The notes under the pieces were generated by a model. The model had not been told where the DNA came from, did no database searches, and was given only the letters and a program-made list of their open reading frames with translations. DNA of 64,000 nt from Klenkia brasiliensis. Lineage in GTDB: Bacteria; Actinomycetota; Actinomycetes; Mycobacteriales; Geodermatophilaceae. The stretch covers positions 1 to 64,000 of the forward strand of contig NZ_FNCF01000001.1 in NCBI RefSeq assembly GCF_900100695.1, in the 5' to 3' direction. Positions 9,183 through 17,646 of the stretch are shown piece after piece. A program made the translations under genes and the position numbers. Each line of letters opens with the position of its first letter. Within the stretch, counting starts at the first letter, position 1.

Positions 9183-9732
9183 GCGCGCCGACGCCGCCCG
9201 CCGCGCCGACCTGCAGCTGGACCAGCCCTCGGGCACCCGCAGCTTCGGCCGGTTCCTGCGCTTCAACCCCGACGCCATCGGCCACTACGCCGAGGTCATC
9301 GCCCGCTTCCTCGGCACCGGCCGGTACCTGGCGATCCAGACGATCATCGTGATCGTCTGGATCAGCATCAACGTCGCGTGGGTGGCGCTGCGGTTCGACC
9401 CCTACCCGTTCATCCTGCTCAACCTGGCCTTCTCCACCCAGGCCGCCTACGCCGCGCCGCTGATCCTGCTGGCGCAGAACCGGCAGGCCGACCGGGACAA
9501 GGTGCAGTCCGAGGAGGACCGGGCCCGCGCCGCGCAGACCCGCGCGGACACCGAGTACCTGGCCCGGGAGCTCGCCTCGCTGCGGGTCGCGATCGGCGAG
9601 CTGGCCACCCGCGACTTCATCCGCGGCGAGCTGGACCGGCTGGCCCCGCCCGACGACGAGGCCGCCGCGCGCCGGAAGAAGGAGCGCAAGCGCCGCCGGG
9701 AGCAGCAGGCCCGCGAGGCCGCGGCCGACTGA
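9175..9732 (+). CDS. DUF1003 membrane protein
   Basis: 185 residues. The GTG lies inside the end of the preceding gene, so the pair is translationally coupled. Two membrane helices (about residues 57-76 and 84-103) are followed by a long charged, probably coiled-coil tail that ends in a lysine/arginine cluster (RRKKERKRRREQQ). DUF1003 proteins often sit beside MgtE_N/CBS proteins in actinobacteria. It could anchor or gate with its soluble partner, but this is not shown. Confidence 0.88.
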   Translation: MAERADAARRADLQLDQPSGTRSFGRFLRFNPDAIGHYAEVIARFLGTGRYLAIQTIIVIVWISINVAWVALRFDPYPFILLNLAFSTQAAYAAPLILLAQNRQADRDKVQSEEDRARAAQTRADTEYLARELASLRVAIGELATRDFIRGELDRLAPPDDEAAARRKKERKRRREQQAREAAAD

Positions 9733-9736
9733 GTCG

Positions 9737-11155
9737 TCAGCGGACGACGCGCAGGGTGCCCAGGGTGGGGTCGGCGGCGTAGGCCACCCGCACCCCGGCG
9801 TCCCGGGCAGCGAGCAGGGCACCGGCCGCCGCCTCCGTGACCCGCTCGCCGGGGGCCAGCACCGGGATGCCCGGCGGGTAGGGCGCCACGAGCTCGGCGC
9901 TCACCCGGCCGACGGCCGCGGCGAAGGGCACCGGCTCGGCGTCGGCGAAGAAGGCCTCCCGCGGGGCCAGCACCTGCTCGGGGTCCACGGCGTAGACACC
10001 CGCGCCCACCACCGGCCGGGGCGCCCCGCGGCGCCGCCCCAGCGAGCCGACCACCGCGTCGGTGAACCGCTGCAGCGTGGTGTCGTCGTCGGCCAGGGAG
10101 ACCACGGCGACCAGCAGGTCGCGCTCGGCGGCCTCCACCGGCACGCCCGCGGCCAGCAGGTCCTGCTCGACCACGACGCCGTCCGCCCCGGTGCCGGGCA
10201 GCACGAGGACGAGCTTGAGCGGGTCGGTCCCGGGGCCGTCGAGCACCACCAGCCCGGGGACGACGGCCAGCCGCTCGCGGGCCCGGCGGGTGGCGGCCAG
10301 CGCGGCGCCCAGCAGCTGCTCGCCGTCGCGGGCCAGCAGGGCGCGGGCGGCGTCGGTGCTGGCCAGCACGGCACCGGCAGGGCTCGTGGTGGCGGTGGCC
10401 TCGACCCCGGCGTCCAGCCGGGCAGGGTCGACCCGCTGCGTCCGGGCGAGCACGAGCGCGGCCTGGCTCCAGGCGGGCAACGTCTTGTGCGCGCTGGTGA
10501 CCAGCACGTCGGCGCCCAGCTGCAGGGCGTGCCGGGGCAGGTCGGGGTGGAAGCCGGCGTGCGCGGCCCAGGCGCCGTCGACCACGAGGGGCACGCCGTG
10601 GCCGTGCGCGACGGCGGTGAGCCCTGCGACGTCGCCCACCGTGCCGATGTAGGAGGGGTCGCCGACCAGCACCGCGACGGCGTCGGGTGCCGCGGCCAGC
10701 GCGCGGGCCACCGCGGCGGGCGGGACGCCGAGCGGCAGGCCGGTGGCGGGGTCGACGTCCGGCCGGACCCACACCGGGGTCAGCCCGGCGAGCACCAGCC
10801 CCAGCAGCAGCGACCGGTGCAGCGTGCGGCTGACCACCACCCGGTCGCCCGGTCGGCCCAGCGCCAGCGCGACCGCCTGGTTGGCGTGGGTGGCGCCGCC
10901 GGTGGAGAACCGGCAGACGTCGGCGCCCCACAGCGCCGCGGCGCGGGCCTCGGCGTCGGCGAGCAGGCCGCCGGCGAGCTTGACGGTGTCCAGGCCGCCG
11001 TACAGCGGGACGTCGCCGGCCACCACGTCGCCGACCAGGTCGGTGCGCTGCTTGTGCCCGGGGATGGTGAACGGGGTGGGTGCCTGCTCGCGGAAGCGCA
11101 GCCAGGCGTCCAGCAGCGGGGCGTCGCCGCGCAGCCCGCGGGGGTCAGCGGCCAC
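9737..11155 (-). CDS. Orn/Lys/Arg decarboxylase-family PLP enzyme
   Basis: 472 residues, fold-type I PLP enzyme. FTIPGHKQ at the N-terminus, STGGATHANQ, DGAWAAHAGFHPDLP and SAHKTLPAWSQ (with the PLP lysine) are the signature of the compact SpeA/YaaO/Cad-like basic amino-acid decarboxylase group. The enzyme probably decarboxylates lysine, arginine or ornithine to the polyamine precursor; which one cannot be read. The GTG start overlaps the previous gene by 11 nt in a three-gene operon with a CHY finger and an SRPBCC protein. Confidence 0.88.
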   Translation of the reverse strand: MAADPRGLRGDAPLLDAWLRFREQAPTPFTIPGHKQRTDLVGDVVAGDVPLYGGLDTVKLAGGLLADAEARAAALWGADVCRFSTGGATHANQAVALALGRPGDRVVVSRTLHRSLLLGLVLAGLTPVWVRPDVDPATGLPLGVPPAAVARALAAAPDAVAVLVGDPSYIGTVGDVAGLTAVAHGHGVPLVVDGAWAAHAGFHPDLPRHALQLGADVLVTSAHKTLPAWSQAALVLARTQRVDPARLDAGVEATATTSPAGAVLASTDAARALLARDGEQLLGAALAATRRARERLAVVPGLVVLDGPGTDPLKLVLVLPGTGADGVVVEQDLLAAGVPVEAAERDLLVAVVSLADDDTTLQRFTDAVVGSLGRRRGAPRPVVGAGVYAVDPEQVLAPREAFFADAEPVPFAAAVGRVSAELVAPYPPGIPVLAPGERVTEAAAGALLAARDAGVRVAYAADPTLGTLRVVR

Positions 11156-11657
11156 CGGCGAGCTCCGCCAGGACGTGCAGCTGCCGGCGCATCATCACCA
11201 GGTCACCCCAGCACAGCGCCCGGTCCACCGGCCGGGGCAGCCGCCCGACCCGCAGGACGCCGAGCAACCGGCTGCCGGCGGGGCCGGGGGTGACGGCGTA
11301 GCCGAGGACGACGTCGCCCAGTGCCCGGGACACCGGCCCGCCCGGCGCCACGAGGGTGACCTCCTCCCCCGGCCGCACGGTGCGGATGCGGAACGGCCCG
11401 GCCATCCGCTGGCCCGGTTCGAGGTGCTCCAGGCCGGGGGTCAGCGTGCGCGGGCTGCGCCGGCCGAGGTTGTCGACCCAGTCGTAGCTGTAGGGCGCCG
11501 CGCGCAGCTGGCAGACCCACCGCCAGGTGGTGGCCGGGTCGGCGGCGACGTCCACCCCGCGCAGCCACCGCCCCGGTGCGCCCGGCGCCAGCAGGTCGGC
11601 GTCGTAGCGGCGGACCACCTCCTCGGCGGTCACCCCCCACCGGTCGGGCAGCCTCAT
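11145..11657 (-). CDS. SRPBCC-fold-like protein
   Basis: 170 residues, starting at an ATG that overlaps the CHY-finger stop (ATGA). A central stretch (about residues 30-140) has the alternating beta pattern of START/polyketide-cyclase-like proteins: VAADPATTWRWVCQLRAAPYSYDWVDN, GQRMAGPF and a long C-terminal helix RALCWGDLVMMRRQL. No catalytic residue is evident. Overlaps on both sides tie it to the CHY protein and the PLP decarboxylase. Confidence 0.72.
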   Translation of the reverse strand: MRLPDRWGVTAEEVVRRYDADLLAPGAPGRWLRGVDVAADPATTWRWVCQLRAAPYSYDWVDNLGRRSPRTLTPGLEHLEPGQRMAGPFRIRTVRPGEEVTLVAPGGPVSRALGDVVLGYAVTPGPAGSRLLGVLRVGRLPRPVDRALCWGDLVMMRRQLHVLAELAGGR

Positions 11658-11971
11658 TCGAAGTAGAGGTGGTGGTGCAGCCGGCAGCCCGGGTTGAACG
11701 GGGCGCCGCAGCGCGGGCAGCCGTCGGCGACCACGTAGTCCCCGACCGCCAGGGTGTGCCGGCAGACCCCGCAGACCACCGCGTGGGCCTGCCGGTCGTC
11801 GGCGGGCCAGACGACGGCGGGGTGGTCGGCGCACTCGGCGTGGCAGAGGTGGCAGCCCCAGTAGGGCGCGCAGCAGGCGAAGCGGATCGCGACGACGTCG
11901 AGCTCGGTGCGGTAGTGCTCGCAGCGGCTCTGGTCGTCGACCAGCCGCCCACCGAGCTCGACGTCGGTCAT
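11654..11971 (-). CDS. CHY-type zinc finger protein
   Basis: 105 residues with eight cysteines and many histidines in CHY-finger spacing: CEHYRTELDVVAIRFACC, then HLCHAECADH, CGVCRH and CPRCGAPFNPGC. Three zinc ions are expected by family analogy. Bacterial CHY proteins resemble yeast Hot13, linked to zinc-dependent folding of small mitochondrial proteins; the bacterial role is unknown. It is the first gene of its operon and has a TAGCCT box 6 nt before the ATG. Confidence 0.88.
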   Translation of the reverse strand: MTDVELGGRLVDDQSRCEHYRTELDVVAIRFACCAPYWGCHLCHAECADHPAVVWPADDRQAHAVVCGVCRHTLAVGDYVVADGCPRCGAPFNPGCRLHHHLYFE

Positions 11972-11977
11972 GCGGCG

Positions 11978-11983
11978 AGGCTA
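11978..11983 (-). promoter_or_regulatory. -10 box of the CHY-finger operon
   Basis: TAGCCT on the minus strand ends 6 nt before the ATG. There is no ribosome-binding site, which points to a leaderless mRNA. Confidence 0.45.
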
Positions 11984-11997
11984 GATCAGGCCGGCGC

Positions 11998-12207
11998 TCA
12001 GTCCTCGACGCCGAGCATGACCTCGGTGGACTTGACCAGCGCGACGACCGGCGAGCCCACCTCCAGGCCGAGGTCGGCGACGGCCTCCTTGGTGACGGCG
12101 GCGGTGACGGTCTGGCCGGAGACGTCGACCTTCACGGTGGCCATGACCGAGCCGATCTCGATCGCGGTGACGGTGCCCGACAGCTGGTTGCGGGTGGACA
12201 GGCGCAC
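11998..12207 (-). CDS. Molbindin (single Mop/TOBE domain)
   Basis: 69 residues, one complete Mop domain: STRNQLSGTVTAIEIGSVMATVKV, then an ITKEAV-like AVTKEAVADLGL and a VVALVKSTEVML end. Such proteins bind molybdate or tungstate as oligomers and buffer it in the cytoplasm. The GTG start is fixed by AGGAGG seven bases upstream. No molybdate ABC transporter is adjacent; a molybdoenzyme lies 33 kb away at 45.3-46.6 kb. Confidence 0.92.
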   Translation of the reverse strand: MRLSTRNQLSGTVTAIEIGSVMATVKVDVSGQTVTAAVTKEAVADLGLEVGSPVVALVKSTEVMLGVED

Positions 12208-12339
12208 GGTTTCCTCCTGGGTTCGGGGTGGGACGCCCGGCACGCTAGGCGGGTGGGCCGGGCCGTGCCGGAGGCCCCGCGCAGCCGCGGAGCCCTGGTC
12301 AGCGGCACGTCCGCAGCTCCGGCCCGGGTGCGACGCACC

Positions 12340-12648
12340 TCACAGGAATAGGTCGACGCCCGCCCCCGTGGCCCCGGCCAGCAGCAGGACGACGACGAAC
12401 GGCGCCCGCAGCGCCAGGGCCAGCGCGGCCACCGCCAGCGCGGCCAGCCGGCCGTCCACCACCAGCGCCGACCCCGACGTCGCCGCCTGCACCGCCACCA
12501 GCGCGCCCAGCAGCGCCGCCGGCACGAAGTCCACCACCCGCCGCACGACCGGGTGCTCCACCCACGCGGCCGGCACGCTCAGCCCGGCCAGCTTGAGCAG
12601 GTAGCAGCCCAGGCAGCCGGCCAGCACCGCCACCCAGGTGGCGCTCAC
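12340..12648 (-). CDS. azlD: AzlD-family branched-chain amino acid exporter subunit
   Basis: 102 residues, four hydrophobic helices, GTG start overlapping the azlC stop (GTGA). Length, helix pattern and position after azlC identify it as AzlD. AzlCD exports branched-chain amino acids or analogues. Confidence 0.88.
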   Translation of the reverse strand: MSATWVAVLAGCLGCYLLKLAGLSVPAAWVEHPVVRRVVDFVPAALLGALVAVQAATSGSALVVDGRLAALAVAALALALRAPFVVVLLLAGATGAGVDLFL

Positions 12649-13334
12649 CGCCGCCACCCCCCGGCCAGCGCCACCGCCGCGACCGCGGCGATCACCTGCA
12701 CCCCGGCCGGCACGACCGGGGTCAGCACCAGCGCGACCACCGCGCCACCGAGGGCCACCCGTCGCTGCGCGCCGGGCTCGGCCGACGTCCGCTGCAGCCG
12801 CGGCCACAGCAGCGCCAGGAACGCCGCGGGGACGACGGCGTCCAGCGCCGCCAGCCACGGGCCGGTCAGCGCGTCGGCCCCCAGGGCACCGAGCAGCGTC
12901 GTCAGGTTCCAGCCCAGGAAGATCGACCCGCCGCCCACGGTGAACGCCAGCCGGGCGTTGCCGGGGTCGGGCGCGGCCAGCGCCAGCGCGGTCGACTCGT
13001 CGATGACCAGGTGCGCGGTGGCCAGCCGGCGCAGCCCGCCCCGCGGCCGCAGCAGCGGCACCAGCCGCACGCCGTAGATGGTGTTGCGGGTGCCCAGCAG
13101 CACCGCGCTGCCGACCGCGGCCAGCACGCCTCCCCCGGCGCCGAGGACGCCGACCAGCGCGAACTGCGAGGCGCCGGTGAACATCAGCAGCGACAGCGCG
13201 CACGCCTGCCAGGCGTCCAGGCCCGCGGCCACCGCGGCCGCGCCGAACGCGGCGCCGTAGAGACCGACGGCCACCCCGAGCCCGAGGGCGTCGCGGATCG
13301 TCGCCCGGCGGGCCGCCGTCGCGTCGTCGGTCAC
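12645..13334 (-). CDS. azlC: AzlC-family branched-chain amino acid exporter
   Basis: 229 residues with the AzlC signature MFTGASQFALVG near residue 50 and the DESTALAL motif near residue 120. About six helices. It is the large subunit of the AzlCD exporter. A TAGAGT box lies 8 nt before the GTG, suggesting a leaderless transcript divergent from mrp. Confidence 0.9.
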   Translation of the reverse strand: MTDDATAARRATIRDALGLGVAVGLYGAAFGAAAVAAGLDAWQACALSLLMFTGASQFALVGVLGAGGGVLAAVGSAVLLGTRNTIYGVRLVPLLRPRGGLRRLATAHLVIDESTALALAAPDPGNARLAFTVGGGSIFLGWNLTTLLGALGADALTGPWLAALDAVVPAAFLALLWPRLQRTSAEPGAQRRVALGGAVVALVLTPVVPAGVQVIAAVAAVALAGGWRR

Positions 13335-13342
13335 AGGCGCGG

Positions 13343-13348
13343 ACTCTA
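13343..13348 (-). promoter_or_regulatory. -10 box of azlCD
   Basis: TAGAGT on the minus strand, 8 nt before the azlC GTG. A second TAGAGT faces mrp on the plus strand at 13365-13370 and would give mrp a leader of about 85 nt. Confidence 0.45.
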
Positions 13349-13462
13349 GGTCCGGCGCCGGTCGTAGAGTGGGGAACGGCCTGCTCGCGGGTCGCCGCCC
13401 CACGGGGCGCGGGCGACGACGACGACGCGGGCCCCCACCGATGCGAGGAGACACACCACCGC

Positions 13463-14614
13463 ATGTCCGAGACGCTGACCGGCACCCCGGCCGCCGACGC
13501 GGTCAACGCCGCCCTGGCCACCGTGCAGGACCCGGAGATCAACCGGCCGCTGCCCGAGCTGGGGATGATCAAGGACGTCCGCATCGGCGACGACGGCCTG
13601 GTCGAGGTCGACGTGTACCTCACCGTCGCCGGCTGCCCGATGCGCGAGACGATCACCAGCCGGGTCACCCAGGCCGTCGGCGCCGTCGCCGGCGTCACCG
13701 GCGTCAAGGTCGGCCTCGACGTGATGGACGACGCCCAGCGCGCCGAGCTGCGCAAGACCGTGCGCGGCACCGACGCCCCCGACGCCGTCATCCCCTTCGC
13801 CCAGCCCGGCTCGTTGACCCGCGTCTACGCGGTGGCCTCGGGCAAGGGCGGCGTGGGCAAGTCCAGCGTGACGGTCAACCTGGCCGCGGCGCTGGCCAAG
13901 CGCGGATTGAGCGTGGGCGTGGTGGACGCCGACATCTACGGCCACTCCGTGCCGCGCATGCTGGGCGTCGACGACAAGCCCACCCAGGTCGACAACATGA
14001 TCATGCCGCCGCAGAGCTACGGCGTGAAGGTCATCTCGATCGGCATGTTCACCCCGGGCAACACCCCGGTCGTCTGGCGCGGGCCGATGCTGCACCGCGC
14101 GCTGCAGCAGTTCCTCGCCGACGTCTGGTGGGGCGACCTGGACGTGCTGCTCATGGACCTGCCCCCGGGCACCGGCGACGTCGCTATCTCGGTGGCCCAG
14201 CTGGTGCCCAACGCCGAGATCCTGGTCGTGACCACCCCGCAGCAGGCCGCCGCCGAGGTGGCCGAGCGCGCCGGGGCGATCGCCACGCAGACCCACCAGC
14301 AGGTGGTCGGCGTCGTGGAGAACATGTCCTGGCTTGAGCTGCCCGACGGCTCGCGCATGGAGCTGTTCGGCTCCGGTGGCGGCCAGGCGGTCTCCGACGC
14401 GCTGACCAAGACCCTGGGTGCGCGGGTGCCGCTGCTGGGCCAGATCCCGCTGGACACGAGGCTGCGCGAGGCCGGCGACGCCGGTGCCCCGATCGTGCTG
14501 GCCCAGCCCGACGCCCCGGCGGCGCAGTCGCTGGAGAAGATCGCCGAGGGCCTGGCCGTGCGCTCGCGCGGGCTGTCCGGGATGTCGCTGAACCTCACCC
14601 CGGTCCGCCGCTGA
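13463..14614 (+). CDS. mrp: Mrp/NBP35-family iron-sulfur carrier ATPase
   Basis: 383 residues. A MIP18/DUF59 domain (residues ~10-95, with VYLTVAGCPM) precedes the deviant Walker A SGKGGVGKSS (126-135) and the DADIYGHSVPRML, LLMDLPPGTGD and VVENMSW motifs. Mrp proteins carry a 4Fe-4S cluster between subunits and deliver it to target enzymes. The CPxC cluster motif that normally follows ENMS is absent here (LPDGSRMELFG instead). It converges on the tatB side, as in mycobacteria. Confidence 0.95.
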   Translation: MSETLTGTPAADAVNAALATVQDPEINRPLPELGMIKDVRIGDDGLVEVDVYLTVAGCPMRETITSRVTQAVGAVAGVTGVKVGLDVMDDAQRAELRKTVRGTDAPDAVIPFAQPGSLTRVYAVASGKGGVGKSSVTVNLAAALAKRGLSVGVVDADIYGHSVPRMLGVDDKPTQVDNMIMPPQSYGVKVISIGMFTPGNTPVVWRGPMLHRALQQFLADVWWGDLDVLLMDLPPGTGDVAISVAQLVPNAEILVVTTPQQAAAEVAERAGAIATQTHQQVVGVVENMSWLELPDGSRMELFGSGGGQAVSDALTKTLGARVPLLGQIPLDTRLREAGDAGAPIVLAQPDAPAAQSLEKIAEGLAVRSRGLSGMSLNLTPVRR

Positions 14615-14617
14615 CCC

Positions 14618-15085
14618 TCAGGGGCAGGGCCGCCAGGCGCCGTCCTCCTGCACCATCGGCAGGACGGTCTGGTCGTCCAGCCCGCCGGGGGCGCTGAGCA
14701 CCAGCTGGACGGTGGCCGAGGTCTCGCCGTTGTAGGACTCCACCTGCACCCCGACGACCTGGTACCCGGTGACCTGCGGCGAGCCGTAGCGCCGGGCCAG
14801 GTCGTCGGGGGTGGTGGCGGCGCGGTCGGCCGCGCAGAGCGACCCGTGGGCGTCCGCCCAGCGGCCGTCGACGAGCGCCTGGGCGTAGCCGGAGGCCGCG
14901 TCGCCCACCGGGGCCACGGCCCCCGAGACCGCCCGGACGAGGACGAACGCGCCCACGCCGAGGAGCAGCAGGACGGCCAGGCCGACCGGCAGGCCGACGG
15001 TCAGCCAGCGGGACCGGCGACGGCGCACCGGTGCCCAGGTCGGCGGCGCGGGCGGGTAGGGCTGCGGGCTGCCGGGCCAGGTCAC
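14618..15085 (-). CDS. Single-helix membrane protein of unknown function
   Basis: 155 residues: a proline-rich N-terminus, a basic RRRRSR patch, one helix (about residues 28-50) and an extracytoplasmic NTF2-like or DUF4878-like domain (GYAQALVDGRWADAHGSLC, then a beta-rich GYQVVGVQVESYNGET). Two cysteines could form a disulfide outside the cell. Such proteins are common in actinobacteria and lack assigned roles. Confidence 0.78.
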   Translation of the reverse strand: MTWPGSPQPYPPAPPTWAPVRRRRSRWLTVGLPVGLAVLLLLGVGAFVLVRAVSGAVAPVGDAASGYAQALVDGRWADAHGSLCAADRAATTPDDLARRYGSPQVTGYQVVGVQVESYNGETSATVQLVLSAPGGLDDQTVLPMVQEDGAWRPCP

Positions 15086-15121
15086 CGGCGCAGTGTGGCA
15101 CCGACCGGCGGCCGGAGGGGG

Positions 15122-15469
15122 TCAGGTGGCGTCGGCGTCGAAGGGGGCGGGGCGGGACCGGTCGCGCGGCACGGTGACCGCGGGCCTGCTGGGGCGCGCC
15201 GCGGCCGGTGCGGGCTCGTCGTCGCCCATGAGCTGGTCGCGGATGAACGTCTTCGGGTGGTACTTGCGCAGGTCGAGGTCGCGCAGCTGGTCGAAGTCGT
15301 CGCCCAGGCTGTCGTGCAGCTGGCCGCGCACCCCGGTGATGGCCTCGCGGGCCTTCTTCAGCCCCTGCGCCGCGTCGCGGGCCAGGGTGGGCAACCGCTC
15401 CGGCCCGAAGATGAACAGGGCGGCCAGGCCCAGGACGACGATCTCGCCCCAGCCGATCGAGTCGAACAC
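15122..15469 (-). CDS. tatB: Twin-arginine translocase subunit TatB
   Basis: 115 residues. A short N-terminal helix with the FDSIGWGEIVVLG start and a LFIFGPERLP hinge is followed by the amphipathic helix and a variable C-terminus, as in TatB. It binds Tat signal peptides with TatC. The GTG is set by AGGAGG five bases upstream. Its place after htrA copies the mycobacterial sigE-rseA-htrA-tatB order. tatA and tatC are not in the window. Confidence 0.93.
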   Translation of the reverse strand: MFDSIGWGEIVVLGLAALFIFGPERLPTLARDAAQGLKKAREAITGVRGQLHDSLGDDFDQLRDLDLRKYHPKTFIRDQLMGDDEPAPAAARPSRPAVTVPRDRSRPAPFDADAT

Positions 15470-15526
15470 ACCTGCCTCCTTCGCCGCGGCCGCCACCCAC
15501 TCTAGGCAGGCCGGCTGGGCCTCCGC

Positions 15527-16984
15527 CTAGGCCTGGGTGAGCGTCGCCTGGACCTCCTGCGAGGACCCGCCGCCCCGCACCAGCTCGATGGTCACGGTGT
15601 CACCCGGGGACTTGCTGTCGATCGCCACCTGCAGCTCCTCGGAGCTGCCGACCGGCTGGCCGTCCACGGCGATGAGCACGTCCTGCTCCTCGATGCCGGC
15701 GGCCTCCGCCGGGCTGCCGGGCTCGACGTTGACCACCAGCGCGCCGTCCCGGGTGCCGTCGGTGACCGAGCGGGCCTGCACGCCGAGGGAGGCGTGCACC
15801 GCCGTCCCGGTGCTGATCAGCTGCTCGGCGATGCCCCGGACCTTCTCGATCGGGATGGCGAAGCCCAGCCCGATCGACCCGCCGGTGGTGCCGTTGCCGC
15901 CGAGGGAGGCGATGGCGGTGTTGATGCCGATGACCGCCCCGGTGACGTCGACGAGGGCGCCGCCGGAGTTGCCGGGGTTGATCGGTGCGTCGGTCTGGAT
16001 GGCGCTGATCACCGCGTTGGTGTCGCTGCCCTCCCCCGACAGCCGCACCGGCCGGTCCAGCGCGCTGACGATGCCGCTGGTCACGGTGCCGGCCAGGCCC
16101 AGCGGGGACCCGATGGCCACCACGGGGTCCCCGACCACGACGTCGCCGCCCTCGGCCAGCGAGGCGGCCACCAGGCCGGGCTTGTCGACCTTGATGACCG
16201 CGATGTCGCTGGCCGGGTCGCGGCCGACGATCTGCGCGGGCGAGCCGCTGCCGTCGGAGAACACCGCCCGGATCTCCGCGCCCTCGACGCCGTCGGCGCC
16301 GGAGACCACGTGGTTGTTGGTGACGACGTAGCCGTTGTCGGCGTCCACCACCACCCCGGAGCCGGTGGCACCGGAGTCGCCCACCCGCACCTCGATCGAG
16401 ACCACGGCCGGGGTGACCTGCTCGGCGATGTCGGCGACCGAGCCGGGCTGGCGGGTGATGCCCGGGGACACCTCGGACAGCTGCGTGCCCGGGGTGAGCA
16501 GCGGCTCCTGGCTGGCCGTGCGGCCCAGGTACCAGCTCAGCGTCCCGCCGAGGGCCGCGACGAACAGCAGGGACAGGACGGCGAGCGCGGCGACCGGCAC
16601 CGAGACGTCGGCCAGCCGGAGCCGGCGACGTCCCCTGCTGTCGACCACGATCGGCCCGGTCTGCTCCTCGGGCTCCTCCGCGTACTCCGCGGGACGACCC
16701 AGGCCCGACGGCGCCAGCGGGTCGCGCCACGGGTCGGTGGCCGCGTCGGCCTTCCAGAACGGGCCGCCGGACGTGCGCCGGGCACCGGGCCGCCCACCCG
16801 GGGGCAGGCCGAGACCGCGCTCGCCGTCGCGGGGGGCGAAGGCGCGCAGCACGGCCTCCGGCGGCGGGGCCAGTGGCGGGTGGGGCCGGGCGACCGGCCG
16901 GTCCCCGGCGAAGGACCCCCCGACGTCGGCCGGGCGGCCGAACGCCGCGGCCTGCTCCGGGGCCGGAGCCGGGGTGCGGTGCAC
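15527..16984 (-). CDS. htrA: HtrA/DegP-like membrane-anchored serine protease
   Basis: At least 485 residues. A long acidic/proline cytoplasmic tail, one helix (~127-150), a trypsin-like domain with the triad His225 (NHVVSG), Asp260 (ASDIAV) and Ser340 (GNSGGAL), and one C-terminal PDZ domain (~390-480). It degrades or refolds damaged envelope proteins and is expected to be part of the SigE response. The first ATG/GTG/TTG is at 16984, but the frame is open to a CTG at 17080 that overlaps the rseA stop, so the true N-terminus may be ~32 residues longer. Confidence 0.93.
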   Translation of the reverse strand: MHRTPAPAPEQAAAFGRPADVGGSFAGDRPVARPHPPLAPPPEAVLRAFAPRDGERGLGLPPGGRPGARRTSGGPFWKADAATDPWRDPLAPSGLGRPAEYAEEPEEQTGPIVVDSRGRRRLRLADVSVPVAALAVLSLLFVAALGGTLSWYLGRTASQEPLLTPGTQLSEVSPGITRQPGSVADIAEQVTPAVVSIEVRVGDSGATGSGVVVDADNGYVVTNNHVVSGADGVEGAEIRAVFSDGSGSPAQIVGRDPASDIAVIKVDKPGLVAASLAEGGDVVVGDPVVAIGSPLGLAGTVTSGIVSALDRPVRLSGEGSDTNAVISAIQTDAPINPGNSGGALVDVTGAVIGINTAIASLGGNGTTGGSIGLGFAIPIEKVRGIAEQLISTGTAVHASLGVQARSVTDGTRDGALVVNVEPGSPAEAAGIEEQDVLIAVDGQPVGSSEELQVAIDSKSPGDTVTIELVRGGGSSQEVQATLTQA

Positions 16985-17076
16985 CGCCGCCGGGGTGCTC
17001 CCGGTGCGCTCGAACGGGCCCTCGGTCCCCGGGGGCCGGTCGTAGCCGGAGTCGTCGGGGTCGGCCGGACGCTCGG

Positions 17077-17646
17077 TCAGGGCGTGCCGCCGTCCAGGTC
17101 GGTGCCGACGGAGACGGTGCGGACGACCGGGGGGACGATCTCGGTGCGCTCGCCCACGGTGCTGACGGCGGGGCCCGGGTCGGTGCGCGCGACCTGGCCG
17201 GCGGTGCCGCCGGTGGGCAGGTTGACGGCGAGGGCGACCACGCCGATGCCGATGCCGGCCAGCCCGGCCGCGACGCCGCGGCGCAACCAGCGGGCCTGGC
17301 CGGGGCGCTCGGGGGCCTCCTGCGGGGTCAGCCGGGCGGAGAACCGGCCGCCGACGACGGAGTCGGGGGTGGCCAGCAGGGTGCCCGACCCGCCGAAGCC
17401 GCCGGTCGCGGAGACGTCGGCGGTGAAGGGGATCGCCTGCAGCCGGCTGAGCAGGTCACCGGGGACGGCGACGTCGCGGCTGGTGTGCAGGGCCTCCTTG
17501 GCCTCGCGCTGTGCCTCGACGGCCAGCCGGCACTGCACGCACCCGGAGAGGTGCCGCGCCGCGCGGCCGGCGGCGGTGCCGGACAGCTCGCCGTCGACGA
17601 GGGCCGCGATGGCCTCCTGGGCCAGGTGGCTCACCGGGATGTTCAC
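17077..17646 (-). CDS. rseA: Zinc-binding anti-sigma factor (RseA-like)
   Basis: 189 residues. Residues 32-39 (HLSGCVQC) are the HxxxCxxC zinc anti-sigma motif near the N-terminus; a helix at about 124-143 follows, then a short external tail. It would hold the sigma factor inactive until stress. The GTG overlaps the sigE stop (GTGA), giving matched translation of the pair. In mycobacteria the counterpart (Rv1222) controls SigE. Confidence 0.92.
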   Translation of the reverse strand: MNIPVSHLAQEAIAALVDGELSGTAAGRAARHLSGCVQCRLAVEAQREAKEALHTSRDVAVPGDLLSRLQAIPFTADVSATGGFGGSGTLLATPDSVVGGRFSARLTPQEAPERPGQARWLRRGVAAGLAGIGIGVVALAVNLPTGGTAGQVARTDPGPAVSTVGERTEIVPPVVRTVSVGTDLDGGTP

